Positions 19,139 through 30,744 of a stretch of 64,000 nt of DNA are shown here, piece after piece (the stretch's first letter is position 1; every line of letters begins with the position of its first letter). A program made the translations under genes and the position numbers. The stretch covers positions 86,898,651-86,962,650 of the forward strand of contig OY757026.1 in assembly GCA_963580285.1 (NCBI GenBank), given 5' to 3'. The notes beneath the pieces were generated by a model. The model made no database searches. It had not been told where the DNA came from and saw only the letters and a program-made list of their open reading frames with translations. Source of the stretch: Lucinisca nassula (taxonomy: Eukaryota; Mollusca; Bivalvia; Lucinida; Lucinidae).

Positions 19139-21515
19139 TATTAGCCCACCTGTGAACGAAGTGCTCACGGTGAGCCATTTTGATCAGTGAATGTCCGTCT
19201 TCCGTCGTGCGTCGTCCTGTGTCACGCGTCCCGAGTCAACAATTTGCTTTAAAAGACTACTTCACCTAAACCGTTGGGCAAATTTCTGTTAAACTTCACA
19301 GGAATGTTTCCTAGGTTGCTTCACCAAAATAGCTAAAATCGTTCCGCTCTGCTAAAGAAGATGGTCATAAGTGGTTAAAATAGAAGAAAAAAACTTTATA
19401 AGACTACTCCTTCCATAACCCTGGGCCAATTTCTTTAAAACTTCATAGAAATGTTGCTTAGGTGACCCTCTACTAAAATAGCTAAAATAGTTCCGCTCCG
19501 ATGAACAAGTTGGTTGCCAGGACTAAAATAGAAGAAAAAAATCTTTAAACGACTACTCTTCCCATACCTCTGGGCCAGTTTCATTCAACTTTCAGAGGAA
19601 TGTTGCATAGGGTACTCTCTACTAAAAATGTTAAAATCTGTTGGCTCTGTTGAACAAGATGGCCACCAGAGCTAAAAATATAAAAAACATCAATAGTTTG
19701 CTTGAAATGCTCACTCCTCCTAAACCCTTGGGCCATTTTCAGTAAAACTTCATAGGAATGTTGCCTAGGTAGCTGTCTACAAAACTAGATAATATCGCTC
19801 CGCTCTGATGAACTAAATGGCCACCAGAGCTAAAACTAGATTTTTTTAAATGATTACTCCTCCAATACCCGTGAGCAAATTTCAAGCAAACTTCGTAGGA
19901 ATGTTGCTTTGTCGACCCTCTACCATAATAGCTAAAATCGTTTTGTTCTGATGAACAGGATGACCATCAGAGCTAAAAATAAAATAAAAAAAAAACGTTA
20001 TCAATTTGCTTAAAATGCTAACTTCTCCTAAACCTATTACATGTAGCCAATTTCAGTTAAACTTCACAGGAATGGTGCCTAGGGTGGCCCTCTACAAAAA
20101 TAGCTAAAGTCGTTCCGCTCTGATGAATAAGCTGGCAACCAGGGGCCAGTTGTTCAAAGCATCGTTAGCTTAACGAGCTCGTTAGTGGTCATATTGTTAA
20201 CTCTTCTAGCAAGTACAATATCGTAAATTTTGGTATTTTTCCTGGAAAAATGTGAGCAGCTTTTGCGTTAGCAAAAGCTGCTCACATTTTTTCAGCAAAA
20301 ATTTCAGCATATTTGCCATATTTAATGATCAAAGTTTTAACGATACGTTAACTAACGACGTCGTTAGTTTTGAACAACTGGCCCCAGATATAAAAAAATA
20401 TCATTAAATGACTAATTCCCATACCCATGGGCCAATTTCATTCAAACTTCATCGGAATGTTGCTAAGGTAACCTTCTACCAAAATTGCTAAAACTCGTTC
20501 TGTTCCGATGAACAAGATGGCCACCAGAGCTAAAAATAGAGAAATGCCAAGAATTTGCTTCAAATGCTAACTCCGTCTAAACCTGTGGGCCAATTTCAGT
20601 AAAATTTCACAGGAATGTTGCCTGGGTGGCTCTCTACCAACACAGCAAAAATAGTTCCGCTCTCATGAACAAGATGACCGCCAGAGCTAAAAGTAGAAAC
20701 AATATTTAAATAACTAGTCCTCCCATACCCCTAGGCCAATCTGATTTAAACTTCATAGGAATGTTGTTTATGTGATCCTCTATTAAAAGAGCTAAACTCT
20801 TTCTCTCCAATGAACAAGATGGCCATGAGAGCTTAAAATAGAAAAATCTTTAAATAACTACTTCACCTAAACCCCTGGGCAAATTTCGTTTCTGAACTTC
20901 TTAGGAATGTTGCTTAGGTGACCCTCTAATAAACTAGCTAAAACTATTTTTCTCCAATGAGCCAAATGGCCACCAGAGCTAAAATTAGAAAACCGTCAAC
21001 AATTTGCTTTAAATGCTTACTCCTACACCCTTGGGTAAAATTAAGCTTAAACTCTACAGGAAGACTGCCTACCAAAATAGCTTAAGGGGTTCTGCTCCGA
21101 TGAACGAGGTGTCCGTCAGATCTTAAAATAGAAAACTATTTACAAGACAACTCTTCCTATACCACTGCAACAATTTCATTCAAACTTCATAGGAATATTG
21201 CTGAGGACACCCTCTACCAAAATAGCTAAAACAGATCGGGTTCGGTGAGAAAAAATCCTGGTAAAGTTAGAAATAGGAAAATATCAGCAATTTGCTTCAA
21301 ATGCAAAGTCCTCCTGAACCCTTGGTCAGTTTGATTCAGCCTTCACAGGAATGTTGCCAAGGTGGCGCTTTCTTCCAAAATAGCTAAATTTGATTGAATC
21401 TCAAGTAAAAGATGGCCTCCAGAGCTAAAAATAGAAAAAAAATCTTTAACCACAACTCCAACTAGCCCTGAGCCAATTTCATTCAAAATTCATCGGAATG
21501 TTGCTGAGAAGACAC
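19139..21515 (+). repeat. Element K: long tandem-unit element
   Basis: Opens with a hairpin-like CCCACCTGTGAACGAAGTG / CACGGTGAGCC terminus and CGTCTTCCGTCGTGCGTCG. About 15 diverged ~150-bp units follow, with AAAATAGCTAAAATCGTTCC, GATGGCCACCAGAGC and CTTCATAGGAATGTTGC. It occupies most of GT43 intron 2. The same family fills 61205-64000 in antisense. Confidence 0.8.
20143..20384. mobile_element. MITE N, Harbinger-like, inserted in K
   Basis: 242 bp with GGGCCAGTTGTTCAAA termini and a perfect 3-bp CAG duplication (20140-20142, 20385-20387). The K unit reads through on both sides (…AACCAG | ATATAAAAA). It is in reverse orientation to the copy at 13793. Confidence 0.9.
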
Positions 21516-21522
21516 CACCTTG

Positions 21523-21882
21523 AACCCACTTTTATATTGTAAAATTGGGGTTCAAAGGGGGTAGACCTTATTTTGCTTATTTCTGCTCTAAAATATAGAT
21601 TGTGGGTACTCGATGAGGTGGTTCTAACGAGTACCCACAATCTACATTTTGACTGGATGAGGCGGTTTTAACGAGTACCGATAATCTACATTTTGACTCG
21701 ATGAGGCGGTTCTAACGAGTACCCACACTCTATATTTTGACTCGCTGAGGCGGTTCTAACGAGTACCCACAATTTATATTTTGAGCAGAAATAAGGAAAC
21801 TATAACAATGTTTGTCTAAAAATTTTCGTTTGTTCGGCGGTAAAGTTTACAATGCATTTGTATAGGAGTGTTTTCGTAACGG
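21523..21882 (-). mobile_element. MITE A1 with four tandem core half-units
   Basis: A1 ends are present (ACCCACTTTTATATTGTAAA and GAGTGTTTTCGTAACG). The core, however, contains four ~58-bp repeats of GATGAGGCGGTTCTAACGAG plus TACCCACAATCTACATTTTG at 21610-21785. Confidence 0.8.
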
Positions 21883-21993
21883 TCTCTTGCTGTGTGAAGG
21901 AACATGGGGCCCTTAGCTTCCTCAGAGCGCACAACGAAAACTTTGACCAGACTGCGCGGATGATGAGTCTACGATGGAAAATGTAAATTGTAG

Positions 21994-22252
21994 TAAATAA
22001 TAATAATAATGATAATAATAATAATAAAATCGACTTTTTTTTTCATAGACGGTTACACATATAATAAACTAGTACTAATTTTCCATGTGGCCCTCTTTTT
22101 CTTTCTCTTCCTGGGTAGAAACCAGTTCTCAGCAATGTGGATAAAGTATCTTGCTCAAGGAAACAACACTTGGCACATGCGGGGATCGAACCGACTACCT
22201 CCCTATCTCAAATCCGATGCTTTACCACTGCACCACAGCGCTGTGCCCCGGC
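21994..22252 (-). mobile_element. SINE family C, full length
   Basis: (AAT)n tail first, then the body and the complete tRNA-like head up to GCTTTACCACTGCACCACAG. It sits about 60 bp upstream of GT43 exon 3. Confidence 0.8.
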
Positions 22253-22310
22253 TCAAATAACGTAATTTGGAATCCTCTGCAACGCCCTTAATTAATTTGT
22301 TTTTCTGCAG

Positions 22311-22508
22311 GTAACTGGATGGTACACGCATTTTAAACCGGATAGAAAATTCTGCATAGATATGGCCGGTTTTGCAGTTAACCTGCAAATAATTCTCGAC
22401 AAATCTGAAGTATGGTTCGTTATGGAGCTAGGATTAGAGTCCGGGTTCCTCACGCGGCTTGGCGTAGAACTAAATCATCTCGAACCAAGGGCAGGCAATT
22501 GTACACAG
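22311..22508 (+). CDS. GT43 glucuronosyltransferase, coding exon 3
   Basis: 66 codons between TTTTTCTGCAG|GTA and ACACAG|GTTGGT, phase 0 at both ends. It reads VTGWYTHFKPDRKFCIDMAG, FAVNLQIILDKSEVWFVMEL, then LTRLGVELNHLEPRAGNCTQ. The IDMAGFAVNL block and the LEP.A.NCT end are family signatures (human: IDMAGFAVNL and LEPKAANCT). No frameshift or stop, so it looks under purifying selection despite the repeat-filled introns. Confidence 0.94.
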
Positions 22509-22682
22509 GTTGGTATCTGTAAGGCTTAGATAGTATCTCATCACGGAATGTTGAGACGCAGTTATTTCTTGTGTGACTGTATAGCGCGTGCCATCATGTG
22601 TGCCAGGATGCAGGTCGCCCATCCAAGTCAAATTGTTTCCATAAGAACGATGGTTTCCACCAATCCTAAAAGTCATAGAACA

Positions 22683-22998
22683 CCGACACCCATGCCCCCG
22701 GCCATCGGGGGCGTGGAGAAATAGATTGGGCTACACGATGCTTCCATGCAGAGCTTAAACTTACCGCAAGCATGAGTAAACATAAACCGCTTAGACGGTC
22801 TAAGCCTGCCCAAGCAAATGTTGCGAGTCGGACCGTCCATGCATATAAACCATTTTGTCTTCATTGGGCGACAGGGATTGGGATGTCATTTCATCTCAGT
22901 GTCAGGTAAAGTCCAACAAATTGGAAGCAACGTCTCCATCATGACCCAAATAGTGTTGATGGGGACGTTAAATCCCAAATCAATCAAATAAGCAAACG
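22683..22998 (+). mobile_element. SINE family O
   Basis: Head CCCCCGGCCATCGGGGGCGTGG (hairpin), body and tail AGTGTTGATGGGGACGTTA with a decayed (CAAA)n end. It is in GT43 intron 3. Confidence 0.8.
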
Positions 22999-23220
22999 CA
23001 AACACTAGTCGTTTAAACGAAATTACACGAAGGCTACATGACTTATCTTAATATTCATCACTCCGTACGTACACGTAGGTAAATTAAACGTTTTAGTTCT
23101 GATGAGCCAAATACTCCTGCCAGATAGCAGCTGCGCACAGCTCATAAACTGTCGTCATTCAATGTTTTGCTAAGACACTTTTTCAGGGAAAAAATATTGT
23201 TCGTAGCTGTCTGACATTTT

Positions 23221-23285
23221 CCCAGAGGTAAAACCAACCAACCAACCAACCAAATAAACAAACAGACAGACAGACAGACAAGCAG
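23221..23285. repeat. (AACC)n / (ACAG)n microsatellite
   Basis: Five AACC units, then five CAGA units. Positions 22999-23220 hold nothing recognised. Confidence 0.85.
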
Positions 23286-23294
23286 AAGCATAAT

Positions 23295-23455
23295 ACAGTA
23301 AAACTCCTATATTAAGACCCCTCTTGAACTGTTCCCTGAGCAGAGGACACCGTTGACTGCAAATACAAGGAAAGATTAAGCGTTCTCTTCAAAATAAGCT
23401 TTGTAAAGCAGAAGTAGCCTTAATTTTAGGTGGTCTTAATAGTGGAATTTCACTG
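23295..23455. mobile_element. MITE R with TA target duplication
   Basis: Ends CAGTAAAACTCCTATATTAA and TGGTCTTAATAGTGGAATTT+CACTG, each flanked by TA (23293-23294, 23456-23457). This is the signature of Tc1/mariner-pogo type insertion. Confidence 0.8.
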
Positions 23456-23488
23456 TATTAAAATACGTACTTTGTAGTACTCGGGATA

Positions 23489-23720
23489 TTTTTTTTTTTT
23501 TTTGGTTTGGGTTTTACGGCCCTTTCAAGATTATTTCACTCATATCGAGCCGATCGTTAATCATAGGTGGGCAAAACCGGAGTACCCGGAGAAAAACCAC
23601 GTGACCTTCCGTTGCAGAACTTGGCGTCTCACACGTGACCCGAGCGAGGATCGAACCCACGGCGGTGAGAGACCTAATGACTAAGAGTCAGCGCTCTTAT
23701 CCATTAGGCCACGGAGGCCC
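23489..23720 (-). mobile_element. SINE family D
   Basis: Poly(T) start, then the complement of the D tail (GGGTTTTACGGCCC) and the whole body. The head carries GGATCGAACCCACGG, i.e. an intact B box GGTTCGATCC in sense. It ends at ACGGAGGCCC. Confidence 0.85.
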
Positions 23721-23907
23721 GTTGTTCTCTGGATGTAGACATAAAACAATAGGTTTGAAACTGAATATCTTATCTCAGAAATAGGAGGTTTTTAGTCTCA
23801 ATATCAAGTATCTCTCATCCAGTCAAACATTCCGCTTTCTTCTGCCTCTCCATATATGGACTAAAACACTGACTTCATTTTCAGGTATCTGTCGTCAAAC
23901 AAAAATG

Positions 23908-24245
23908 TTTTATCATATTACGTCGCGCCAGACATTGTAATAACGTCATGTAATAAATTCGATAATCCACTAGTGGATTAAATATGCAAATTAGAAAGAT
24001 ACGCCTCGTAACGTTACATGTACGGCGTCGTTAATGACGTCGCGTTTACTAATGACGGAATATTGACATTTTTGTTTAAAAAATCGTGAATAAAATGTGT
24101 TTTGAAGTGTCATATAAATAGAATCTTGCATTAGTGCTCATGTATTATTAGATTTATTAAACTTGTTGAGGAAAAGTGATAAAATGCTCGGCGAAGCCTC
24201 GCGTTTTATCCCTTTTCCTCAACTCGTTTAATAAATTTAGGATCC
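23908..24245 (+). mobile_element. Fold-back element S
   Basis: Same order as at 51205: ATATTACGTCGCGCC start, an ATCCACTAGTGGATTA hexad palindrome, a CGTAACGTTACATGTACGGC palindromic block, then a hairpin with apex CTCGGCGAAGCCTCG. The right end is truncated. Confidence 0.75.
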
Positions 24246-24512
24246 GCTTTATATGTGTTACACAATTCTGACAACTTTCCGCGTGAGGTTTTATTGACTG
24301 ATGTTTGTTATCTAGTACACTATATTCATTTATGCATGTGACATTGTTTTAAAAACTATTAATATAAAGAATATTTAGATAAGATGTCGTTTGACTAACG
24401 TTTTTATATGTCATAAACAATCGGACTGTTTGTGTTTCAAATGCTCTTCAGTTCTAGTCGCTCTTCCAAACTGTACTTGCTTTAAGTGAATATTGTCTTG
24501 TATTTGAAGATT

Positions 24513-24675
24513 CAGTCATTAAAAGACCACTTTTGAACAGTTCCAAAGGTGGTCTCTGACCGGGTGACACTGTGCGCAGAAAACACAAAGAAAGAATAAC
24601 TGAAACTTTTAAATAATATTTTTAAAGCAGAATTAGTCTCAATTCTTTGGTGGTCTTAATAGCGGAATTTTACTG
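24513..24675. mobile_element. MITE R
   Basis: Left end CAGTCATTAAAAGACCAC and right end AGCGGAATTTTACTG|TA; the internal hairpin is half lost. The flanking 24246-24512 has no recognised feature. Confidence 0.65.
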
Positions 24676-24880
24676 TATTTTCCAAATGTACCTATCACAG
24701 TAAAGAGTTGCATATGGTATATCTGAATAAAGATAAACGCATTCGACCATAATTTACTAAGCACAGGAGCTCTGTTGCGTAAAATGGTTATCTATAGAAT
24801 CTGGACTGGAATCAGGTGTTGGGTTTTGCAAACAGTGTAGATTCAGATCAGTCGCCCGAGAACAGTTCTGACTAGGGTCT

Positions 24881-25110
24881 TTTCTTTCTTTTTTTTTTGT
24901 TTTTCGGCCCTTTTAAGTTCGCTTCACTTATTCCGAGCCGATCGTGAACCGGGGGTGAGCGAAAACCAGAGTACCCAGAGAAAAACCGCATGACCTTCCG
25001 TTGCAGAACTTGGCGTCTTATATGTGACTGGAGCCAGGCTCGAAACCACAGCAATGAGAGACCCAACGATCAAGAGTCAGCGCTCTTATCCACTAGGTAA
25101 CGGAGGCCCG
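24881..25110 (-). mobile_element. SINE family D with diverged flanking duplication
   Basis: Poly(T) and the full D body; the head ends at ACGGAGGCCCG. Flanks TCTGACTAGGGTCT (24867-24880) and TCTGATCAGGATCT (25111-25124) match at 11 of 14, as expected for an older insertion. Confidence 0.8.
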
Positions 25111-25703
25111 TCTGATCAGGATCTACACTGTTTTGTTTACAGTGCAGAAATTTAAGGGGCGTTTATTCAGGGTCTAGACAGTGTGCTTACTGTACAGGAA
25201 TGTAAGAGTTAAAACGAAATGATTATATACGCTAAGTCAGTTCGGGATCATTTTTCTAGCTTACGGTACTCAGAGAAAATCGACTCACCAGTATCGACGG
25301 TGCTTTGATTTTTATTAATGAGCCGGAGCACAAAGAAACAAATTGCGGATAGAAAAAATGGAGTCGGTCTCAAAGCAGAAAAAAGTAGTTTGCAATTGTG
25401 TTTGCATTCACCAGAGTGCACTTGAAAAGTATTACATGAATTCTAAAAGAAATGAAAGAAATGCATTGGAATATGGTAAACTTAAGGCGTTTTAACAATA
25501 ATAATCAGAAACTACATTAGGACGGCAATTCGCAAAAATACTCCTGTACTCCTGTAATTTCAGTGCAGTATCATAAAAAATAAAATTCGAATTTCAAAGT
25601 GATCTACATGTATATATTGCAACAGGTGAAAGCGCCAGTGATATTCACGAAGAGTTTATATCGGGTCGAATTTAACTTTTAAGTCACTAACATAGTTCAT
25701 TAT
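25111..25703. other. Intronic DNA, little recognised
   Basis: A short piece of dispersed repeat V (ATCTACACTGTTTTG) is visible at 25121. The rest of this GT43 intron 3 stretch shows no open frame or repeat I recognise. Confidence 0.5.
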
Positions 25704-25705
25704 TA

Positions 25706-26096
25706 CAGTCATCCCTCTTTATACCGATATTCGTTATAACCGCAAAACGCGTTATAACGACAATTTTAATGACAAGGATTTATTATTATTAGCTCAAGGC
25801 TTAACCTCGATTCCGAGCGACATGGGCTTCCCTCGGGTTTGGAATGCCCAAATTGAACCCATAGTCATGAAAGAATCTTGTAATTTAATACTCCAAGACA
25901 CAAATGTTATAGATATTTGTTACAATCGCCTCAACATTCTAACAAATGTCTATAACATTTGTTTCTTGGAGTAATGATGTGGAAAAGACATTTTATAACC
26001 TATCATACTTCTAACTGGAATTCTTTATAACGGCAAATTCATTATAACGGCACAATAATAGGGAACAACTACTGTCCTTATAACGCGGGTCCTCTG
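25706..26096. mobile_element. Pogo/Tigger-like non-autonomous element X
   Basis: Ends CAGTCATCCCTCTTTATACC and, reversed, CAGAGGACCCGCGTTATAAG, each next to TA. Subterminal TTCGTTATAACCGC / TTATAACGGCA repeats are typical of pogo-like MITEs. A separate hairpin with ~33-bp arms lies inside (25890-25974). It sits just before the last GT43 exon. Confidence 0.8.
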
Positions 26097-26139
26097 TATT
26101 TCCACAATATCACCTAACCTTTAACATTAACGGTTTCAG

Positions 26140-26241
26140 GTGTTAGTTTGGCATACAAGAACACAACGACTTACCCTAGAGAACGAGGCCAAAATGTTAC
26201 AGCAGTATGGTTACAAGTCAGATCCAACAATTGAAGTTTAA
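26140..26241 (+). CDS. GT43 glucuronosyltransferase, last coding exon and stop
   Basis: 33 codons plus TAA after ACGGTTTCAG. It begins VLVWHTRTQR, the near-invariant C-terminal signature of the family (ILVWHTRT in human B3GAT proteins, with a catalytic-site His). It ends SDPTIEV, matching the DPxxEI-type end of the family. Joined in phase 0 to exon 3. The intact stop and downstream AATAAA support a functional 3' end. Confidence 0.94.
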   Translation: MLVWHTRTQRLTLENEAKMLQQYGYKSDPTIEV

Positions 26242-26302
26242 CGTGCAGCTAGAACCCCACATTTACAGAAAGCAAGATGGCTACTCAGGAAGAGCCAAGA
26301 TT

Positions 26303-26308
26303 AATAAA
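26303..26308 (+). terminator. Polyadenylation signal AATAAA for the GT43 gene
   Basis: AATAAA lies 62 bases after the GT43 stop codon, in sequence not assigned to a repeat. The cleavage site itself is not determined. Confidence 0.6.
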
Positions 26309-26436
26309 ACAAGTGATTCCAAAACATCGAAAGTAACGAAAGCCTTAACGACTTGAACACATACAGCAAATCTCAACACAAGAAATGTGATCAGAAACTG
26401 TAAAGGAACGCCAGCCTTTGCATCACCTGCACAAAG

Positions 26437-26695
26437 CCGTGAAATGAACAGTCCGCGGACCCCAGTTTATATAGAGAAAACTAGGGTTTACGGGGTATAC
26501 ACTATTTTTCTTATTACAGCTCCAAGACATAGGTTCTTTATACTCGTTAGAACCGCCAAATGAGGCGTTTCTAACGAGCTCCCACAACCTATATTTGCAG
26601 TATAAATAAGAAAAATATCACGGATTTTCATCGGAAAAGTGGCCATTTTAGAGATACGACAAATGCACTTTGTCGCACGGGTGTGTTATCGAAAT
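26437..26695 (-). mobile_element. MITE A2
   Basis: CCGTGAAATGAACAGTCCGC to GGTGTGTTATCGAAATG, core hairpin around 26565 with one lost base pair block. Confidence 0.7.
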
Positions 26696-26762
26696 GTGCG
26701 GTGACCAGAAGAATTAACGTCTATTACGAACATTTAAACCTCGCCCTCAGTTACAATACAGA

Positions 26763-27344
26763 TCTTTACAAAAACACGCCTTTTCAAGTATATTGGTAGC
26801 ATTTTACCACCAAAAGACGATATCCTTTTTACAGATAAAGATTCCGGATAATTTTCATATTACTGCTCAAAACATAGATTGTGGGTACTCGGCGAGGCGG
26901 TTCTTACGAGTACCCACAATCTATGTTTTTGAGCAGAAATAAGAAAAACAATGTATACCCCCGTAAATCCCAGTTTTACAATAAAACGTGGGGTTTAAGG
27001 GGGACAAAGTTATATTTTGTTTGTTGGATTCTTGGTTTAACGTCCCCGTCAACACTGTATAGGTCATTTTGGAGACGCTGCTCCCAATTTTGCGAGAGTT
27101 TTACCCGACATTGAGATGAAATGACATCTCAAGCCTGTCGCCCAATGAAACCAATAGGGTTTATAAGCATGGACGGTCCGACTCGCACCGCTTTGCCCGG
27201 GCAAGCTTAGATCCTCTAAGCAGTTTACCAGTACTCCTGTGCGGTCCGTTTCAGCTCTGCGTGGAAGCATCGTGCAGCCATTCTATTTCTTCAGACCACG
27301 ATGGGCGGGGGGGCAGCAACGTTATATACATGCAGGTATGTTTA
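26763..27344 (+). mobile_element. MITE A1 interrupted by SINE O
   Basis: A1 left end CAAAAACACGCCTTTTCAAG, a core hairpin with shortened apex (TACTCGGCGAGGCGG), right half to ~27017. The terminus resumes at 27323 (ATGCAGGTATGTTTACGTGATG) after the SINE. Confidence 0.7.
27018..27315 (-). mobile_element. SINE family O inside A1
   Basis: Full antisense copy; GTTATAT occurs on both sides (27009-27015 and about 27322-27328) and may be a short target duplication. Confidence 0.8.
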
Positions 27345-28183
27345 CGTGATGTGTCTACAAAATAACAAAAACAGATTAACCCACATAGAGGAATGGTACA
27401 CCGGAATGAAGTTTAGTCTCGTTATTGTCAGTTGTCAAAGCAGTTCCAACAGCGGTATCTGTCGAGAGATTTTGTGTCTGCACTATAAGCGTTGAGAACA
27501 GTAGCACTCGAACATCTATCCGATTGAGGTACTACCCTTAGTGATGTAACCGCAACGCTTGGACTCGAAACCAGTTGACAAAGTCTCCATTATTGTCGAA
27601 ATATACCCTGTCAAAAAAGTTCCTATACATAAAATCGCTTCTGTTACCATAGCTACTAGAAATAAAAAATACACAAAATTTAGTCTGTTTTTGTTAGAGG
27701 ACTCATTTTTCCATGCAAAAGCCCAAACTGTTTTTGTTTATAGAAAATCGCCAGCCTGGGCTATTGTTTTAAACATCCAAGCGGTCACTGTGACAATTTC
27801 GCAAAATAAATCATTACAAAAGCCAAGAGTAAACACCATACAAATTAAACTTAGTACAAGATTTTCACAAATTTTAATACATGTTACCTTTGTTTAGATA
27901 CCCTGTGTGTCTATTCGCAAAAGATTTGGAACTTTAGTTCCATTTGCTATGAGAAACAGACGATCACTTATAGGTCTCCAATTCTTTGAAGGTGTTTCCA
28001 AATGCTGCTTTCAATCGAAACTCCATAAAAATGAAATTGGTCGTGCTAAATTAATTGTAGATATTATTTTCCATCATGGTTAACAGCAATGGTTGCAACA
28101 AAGCGATTTTTATAGAAATCGCAAACATTAAATGACACGTAAAGAAATAATAACAGTTTGAAAATTGTTATATTTTAAATTGA
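27345..28183. other. No recognised gene or repeat
   Basis: A 112-codon open stretch lies on + at 27559-27897, and hydrophobic broken frames lie on -. Neither shows a motif I know. A decayed gene fragment on the - strand is possible. Confidence 0.4.
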
Positions 28184-28501
28184 AATTAAGGCGTAACTAT
28201 ACCAAATTTAGTGACACAGAGGCATTTCTGATGTTTAATCTTCATCAGTGTGTCTCAACCCCAAAGTTCTGAAACCGAAACGGATGATGGTCAAGACCCG
28301 GCAAACACAGCACACCCCGCCCCCTCCTAGCACACACCGACCGACGTAGCTCATGAGACAGGTCAACTGGAGGCATCAGGCAAGAGACGCCTACCCTAGG
28401 ACTTATAGGCGTTCCCCACCGAGCCAACATCAGCAAACATAGCTCACACTCCACGGAAGTCAGAAAGGGAGATAATCTGAGAATTTCACAAATTAAAGTC
28501 T
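28184..28501 (-). mobile_element. Dispersed element H
   Basis: Starts with the complement of the H 3' end (TAAGGCGTAACTATACCAAA) and ends CAAATTAAAG; it includes CTCATGAGACAGGTCAACTG. Homologous to 48535-48957 (longer) and 38450-38565. Class unknown; no open frame of note. Confidence 0.7.
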
Positions 28502-29565
28502 TGATTGTAGTGTAAGATCATGAGATATTGTAAACGCAAAGTGAGTTTCGATGTTCAATGGACACGATCTTTCATCTCAGACACAAAATGATCATCTGCG
28601 CATGCGCAATGCCGTATTCCTTGCAAAACCTTTATCGGCACATATTGCAAGACAACTGTTGAGCAGAATAGTATGGGCAAATGTAAATATATGCATTTTG
28701 TAGCTAAACATTACATTCACATGTTTACAGCCATCTTTAGCAGAATGGCTACAGGGTAGCTACTGGAATTTACCCGAAAGTTGTTATAGTTACTTTTTTG
28801 ACCGAGTATAATATTCTGGGCGTTAGTGAGTGTAGTTCTAGATAGGAGGTTTTCGTCTCGTCAGAAGTCTGAACCGGCTCAGCTGATTTTGATGTTATAT
28901 TGTGTGAGCTGCCAATATTTTGCGAGTTCCTGTCGCATTTATTGAAGATGCAGATTGACTCGCCGGTGCCTTAGCATGTGTATACGCCCCTTCCTCATTC
29001 GAAACTACCGATTGATGGATTTAGTGTTGCCTATGTAGTTATGTGTATATATATGATACCTCTTTACTGCACAGTCAACCATCGACGTCTGTCAATGACT
29101 TTGTAGCGTCCCTGAGTCGTTGCTTATATGTGTGCTGAAAATTTCCAAGAGTTGCCATATGAAGTCCTTGCCTATTTTGATTTCCTGGATCCGGGGCGGC
29201 AACTTTGTCGAAGTGGGAGCAGTTTTCTGGAGACTAAAGAACACTATCTAGCCACTGTGATCTAAATAATAGATTTGAAAACACAATGGCCAGATTAATA
29301 TTCTTATTTAAAAGAATCAAGCGCGTTTTGCGCTTAATTGCTATATTTGTAGTTGCGGGTTGCTTTACTTAATCCATAATAATACATAAATTCATCGGCA
29401 ACATTTTTTTTCTCGCCATCCCACCTGTTACAGTATTGGTGAATATTTTCGTACATCCGGGTCGTTTGCTGTTGATTATTATTTTTTTTCTTTGCGCAAT
29501 TGCTTTCACACATAACCAAGATAAAAGTATTTGCAGACTAAGCCCCCCACCCCACCACCAGTGGA
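28502..29565. other. About 1 kb without recognised features
   Basis: No open frame above 61 codons, no repeat shared within the window and no RNA gene. It is the longest apparently single-copy stretch outside the genes, so it could hold regulatory or untranslated sequence. Confidence 0.4.
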
Positions 29566-29569
29566 GCTC

Positions 29570-30735
29570 GTTTTACTGACCGTTCCAAAATAGAAGTGGA
29601 GGTAATGATCAGGAATCGATACAATTAACCTACAGTTCCCATCAGAGACACCAAAGGGAATGAAACACAAACATGAAACAACAGACCCCTAATGGAAACA
29701 TCAATAGCGGAAAGCCAAAAGGACAGTCACTTTCTCACTAAAAGACCAATAGGCAATCCAAAATAAAATAATATAAGCGACACAAACACCCAAAGACAAA
29801 CCATAACAATAATAAACAGCAACAGAAGTACCGCCTTGGAACGGTCAGGGGAAACGAATTCCATTGGGGGCTATCTATCGATTTTACGTGGCCACAATCC
29901 TCGCCCTTACTTTTGTCGCAATTTAGACAAATAATTTGTTCAGTCCGCCTTAAAGCCTCCTAACTCATCAGTGTAACATCTCCGTGAACATAAAATCAAA
30001 CAACCACAGAGATTAAACAACGGTGAGGACTCGACAGCAAGAAACCACTGAAATGGTGGAGCAAAAGAAAACCAACAGTAAGACTTCGATGGGCCCGACC
30101 AGAGTCAGAGCATCAGGAACCAACCAGCATAACATTGAATTAGATCTCTCTAACTCTCTAGTTATCAGCAAGCCTTTACGCTGGAACCGTCATAGAATCT
30201 GAGGCCTGACCCATCGGCGTGCAATTAAAGAGGGAATCAATTTTGTCAACCGTGATTGGGTTAACTACCATGCATGCAGTCTGTCGTATAACATTTATGT
30301 TGAACCCAATCTTTTTATATCGAAGAATGATTTTACGAAATTGGGTGCTGAAGTCATTGCGGCTATATATTTAAGTGAGTCCAATACTGAATTTTGAAAT
30401 TAAATCAGAATGATGTCTATAAAATTTTGAAAAGGCTTTGCGTAGTTTATGGTACCGATAACCCTGATTAAGAAGTTTAGCAGTTAACAATTTATTACGA
30501 GTGTTGAAGTCAGTAACATGACTACACACTCTGGCAAATAGAATTAATTGCGAAATATAAACGCCATAGGATGACGCACGAGGATCATCACCATCCAAAA
30601 AAGGAAAATTTACAATCTCAGAATCAAAATCATCGCGTTTATCATAAATTTTGCAAGTAACAACCCATCTACAATAGACAGATATTAATCCAAAAACGGG
30701 GCCTCGGTATCAGAAGAATTTGCTTTATTTAACTA
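29570..30735 (-). pseudogene. Retroelement B, 3' region plus RT C-terminus
   Basis: Antisense copy from the B 3' terminus (29597) through the 3' untranslated region into the RT C-terminal region. In the latter (30371-30598) ASSYGVYISQLILFARVCSH and GYRYHKLRKAFSKFYRHHSD are readable. Frames are broken. This is one of the longer contiguous B copies. Confidence 0.75.
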
Positions 30736-30744
30736 AGGCGATTA

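Noticed and set aside
27559..27897. 112-codon open stretch on + and hydrophobic broken frames on -
   Set aside because: No family resemblance, no splice-supported extension and no homologous copy in the window. I could not decide strand or reality.
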